Shown here: one piece after another, positions 4,949 through 5,587 of the stretch
Layout: every line of letters starts with the position of its first letter
Position numbering within the stretch: the first letter of the stretch is position 1
Origin: Caldifarciminota bacterium
GTDB lineage: Bacteria > Hydrothermota > Tepidihabitantia > SM23-42
Assembly: GCA_023128195.1 (NCBI GenBank)
Contig: JAGMEL010000102.1
Coordinates: 1-5,587, forward strand
Direction: 5' to 3'
Length of the DNA: 5,587 nucleotides
Program-made: the position numbers and the translations under genes
The notes under the pieces: generated by a model
Told to the model about the DNA's origin: nothing
Seen by the model: only the letters and a program-made list of their open reading frames with translations
Database searches by the model: none

Positions 4949-5587
4949 ATGCCATCATATTGCAAAATAGGATGGAAACGTAAGTCAGGGAAATATATTA
5001 GAGTCAATTTACATCCATCCGCTTTATTGAAAAAAACTTCATTACGTACGTTGTATATGTTATTCATTTGCCTTTTATGTGGATGTACAAAATGTACAGA
5101 AAGAGAACTAGGCGTATACACACTATGTTCTTATGAAAATGGTTGGAAAGGAAATGTCTGCGTTAATTCTGCCTATGATCCTTACCAGGATTTTTGGAAC
5201 ATCATGACTTCTGGTTCAGGTTCTCCCTATGCAGACACTGATAATTCTCAGCGATTTCTTAATTCAGAAGTAAATATTCAATCTGTCATACCAATTCCCA
5301 GCGATGGCATTAAATCCTGGGATGAATTCGATCTCGTGTTTTTTTATGGGCACAACAACACTATTGTACCACCTCATCCACATGATTCGTTTGGTTATTA
5401 TAATTACGAGGGTGGTGTGTGGGTACATAAATCTGGCTACCTGGACGAAATTCTTTGGGGGGACACTACGAATTATGACTATTATGCCATCCGCCCAATC
5501 AATAATGCTGATCAATATCCTGGCGCCTTGACCTATCTTTATTATGAATACACATCATCTTTACTGGGTGGTCCTTTTGATTATGGT
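4949..5587 (+). CDS. Putative secreted lipoprotein, unknown family (3' partial)
   Basis: The frame is open from ATG 4949 to the window end (213 codons visible), so the 3' end is missing. AAAGGAGG (4937-4944) is four bases before the ATG. Residues 28-46 look like a lipoprotein signal: KKTSLR, a hydrophobic stretch LYMLFICLL, then L-C-G-C with Cys46 as the likely lipidated residue. The 27 residues before this (basic, MPSYCKIGWKRKSGKY) are unusual. TTG 5027 would give an ordinary signal starting MKKTSLRTLY but has no ribosome site. The mature part is rich in Tyr, Asn, Gly and Asp, with a motif WDEFDLVFFYGHNN (124-137) followed by PPHPHDSFGYYNYEGGVW. The strand-then-Gly-His arrangement (Gly134-His135) recalls caspase/gingipain-like folds, but the Cys half is not visible and I cannot assign a family. 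Export to the outside of a membrane is likely. Confidence 0.7.
   Translation, partial: MPSYCKIGWKRKSGKYIRVNLHPSALLKKTSLRTLYMLFICLLCGCTKCTERELGVYTLCSYENGWKGNVCVNSAYDPYQDFWNIMTSGSGSPYADTDNSQRFLNSEVNIQSVIPIPSDGIKSWDEFDLVFFYGHNNTIVPPHPHDSFGYYNYEGGVWVHKSGYLDEILWGDTTNYDYYAIRPINNADQYPGALTYLYYEYTSSLLGGPFDYG

Noticed and set aside
4915..5531. Short ORFs on both strands overlapping the right end (minus 4915-5121, minus 5264-5515, plus 5304-5531)
   Set aside because: All lie inside the long open frame from 4949 to the window end, which has a strong ribosome site and a lipoprotein signal.

Overview
The window is 5,587 bp of AT-rich bacterial DNA. It comes from the chromosome of a bacterium with sigma-54 and sigma-70 type promoters, strong Shine-Dalgarno sites and frequent TTG/GTG starts. 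A predicted lipoprotein and the overall gene style suggest an uncultured, possibly anaerobic or thermophilic, Gram-negative-type lineage. I cannot name the phylum from this sequence.

Bases 1-3320 hold two ABC exporter half-transporters on the + strand. The first is cut by the left window edge. They overlap by 4 bp (ATGA) and carry complementary motif degeneracies. The first has an intact Walker B glutamate but an altered signature (LSFGE). The second has a canonical signature (LSGGE) but Asp in place of the catalytic Glu. This is the pattern of a heterodimeric exporter with one consensus and one degenerate ATP site (TM287/288, LmrCD and YheI/YheH type). A small stand-alone GIY-YIG-like protein lies convergent to the pair on the - strand (3338-3670) and has good sigma-70 promoters.

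Bases 3671-4098 are an unusually dense regulatory region. It holds a near-consensus sigma-54 promoter (3968-3983), a perfect 13-bp-stem palindrome touching its -24 side, and two copies of a palindromic 22-bp element 69 bp apart. The copies are centred about 97 and 166 bp upstream of the predicted transcription start, as expected for enhancer-binding-protein sites. The promoter faces a 93-residue, strongly basic, Tyr/Trp-rich protein (4099-4380) whose aromatic residues recur every 15 (once 11) residues. This sigma-54 module with an unrecognised repeat protein is the best candidate here for something undescribed.

Convergent to it on the - strand is a 60-residue protein with an Sm/Hfq-like sequence pattern (4422-4604) and a clear sigma-70 promoter. 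To its right on the + strand are a possible 33-codon ORF behind an almost perfect anti-16S Shine-Dalgarno site, a 21-bp palindrome inside that ORF, a hairpin, and the 5' part of a putative lipoprotein (4949 to the window end). The small ORF and the lipoprotein are in the same frame, separated by one TAG. The right-hand part of the window (about 3700-5587) is made of short, mostly unrecognised genes with rich cis-regulatory sequence and looks like accessory DNA.
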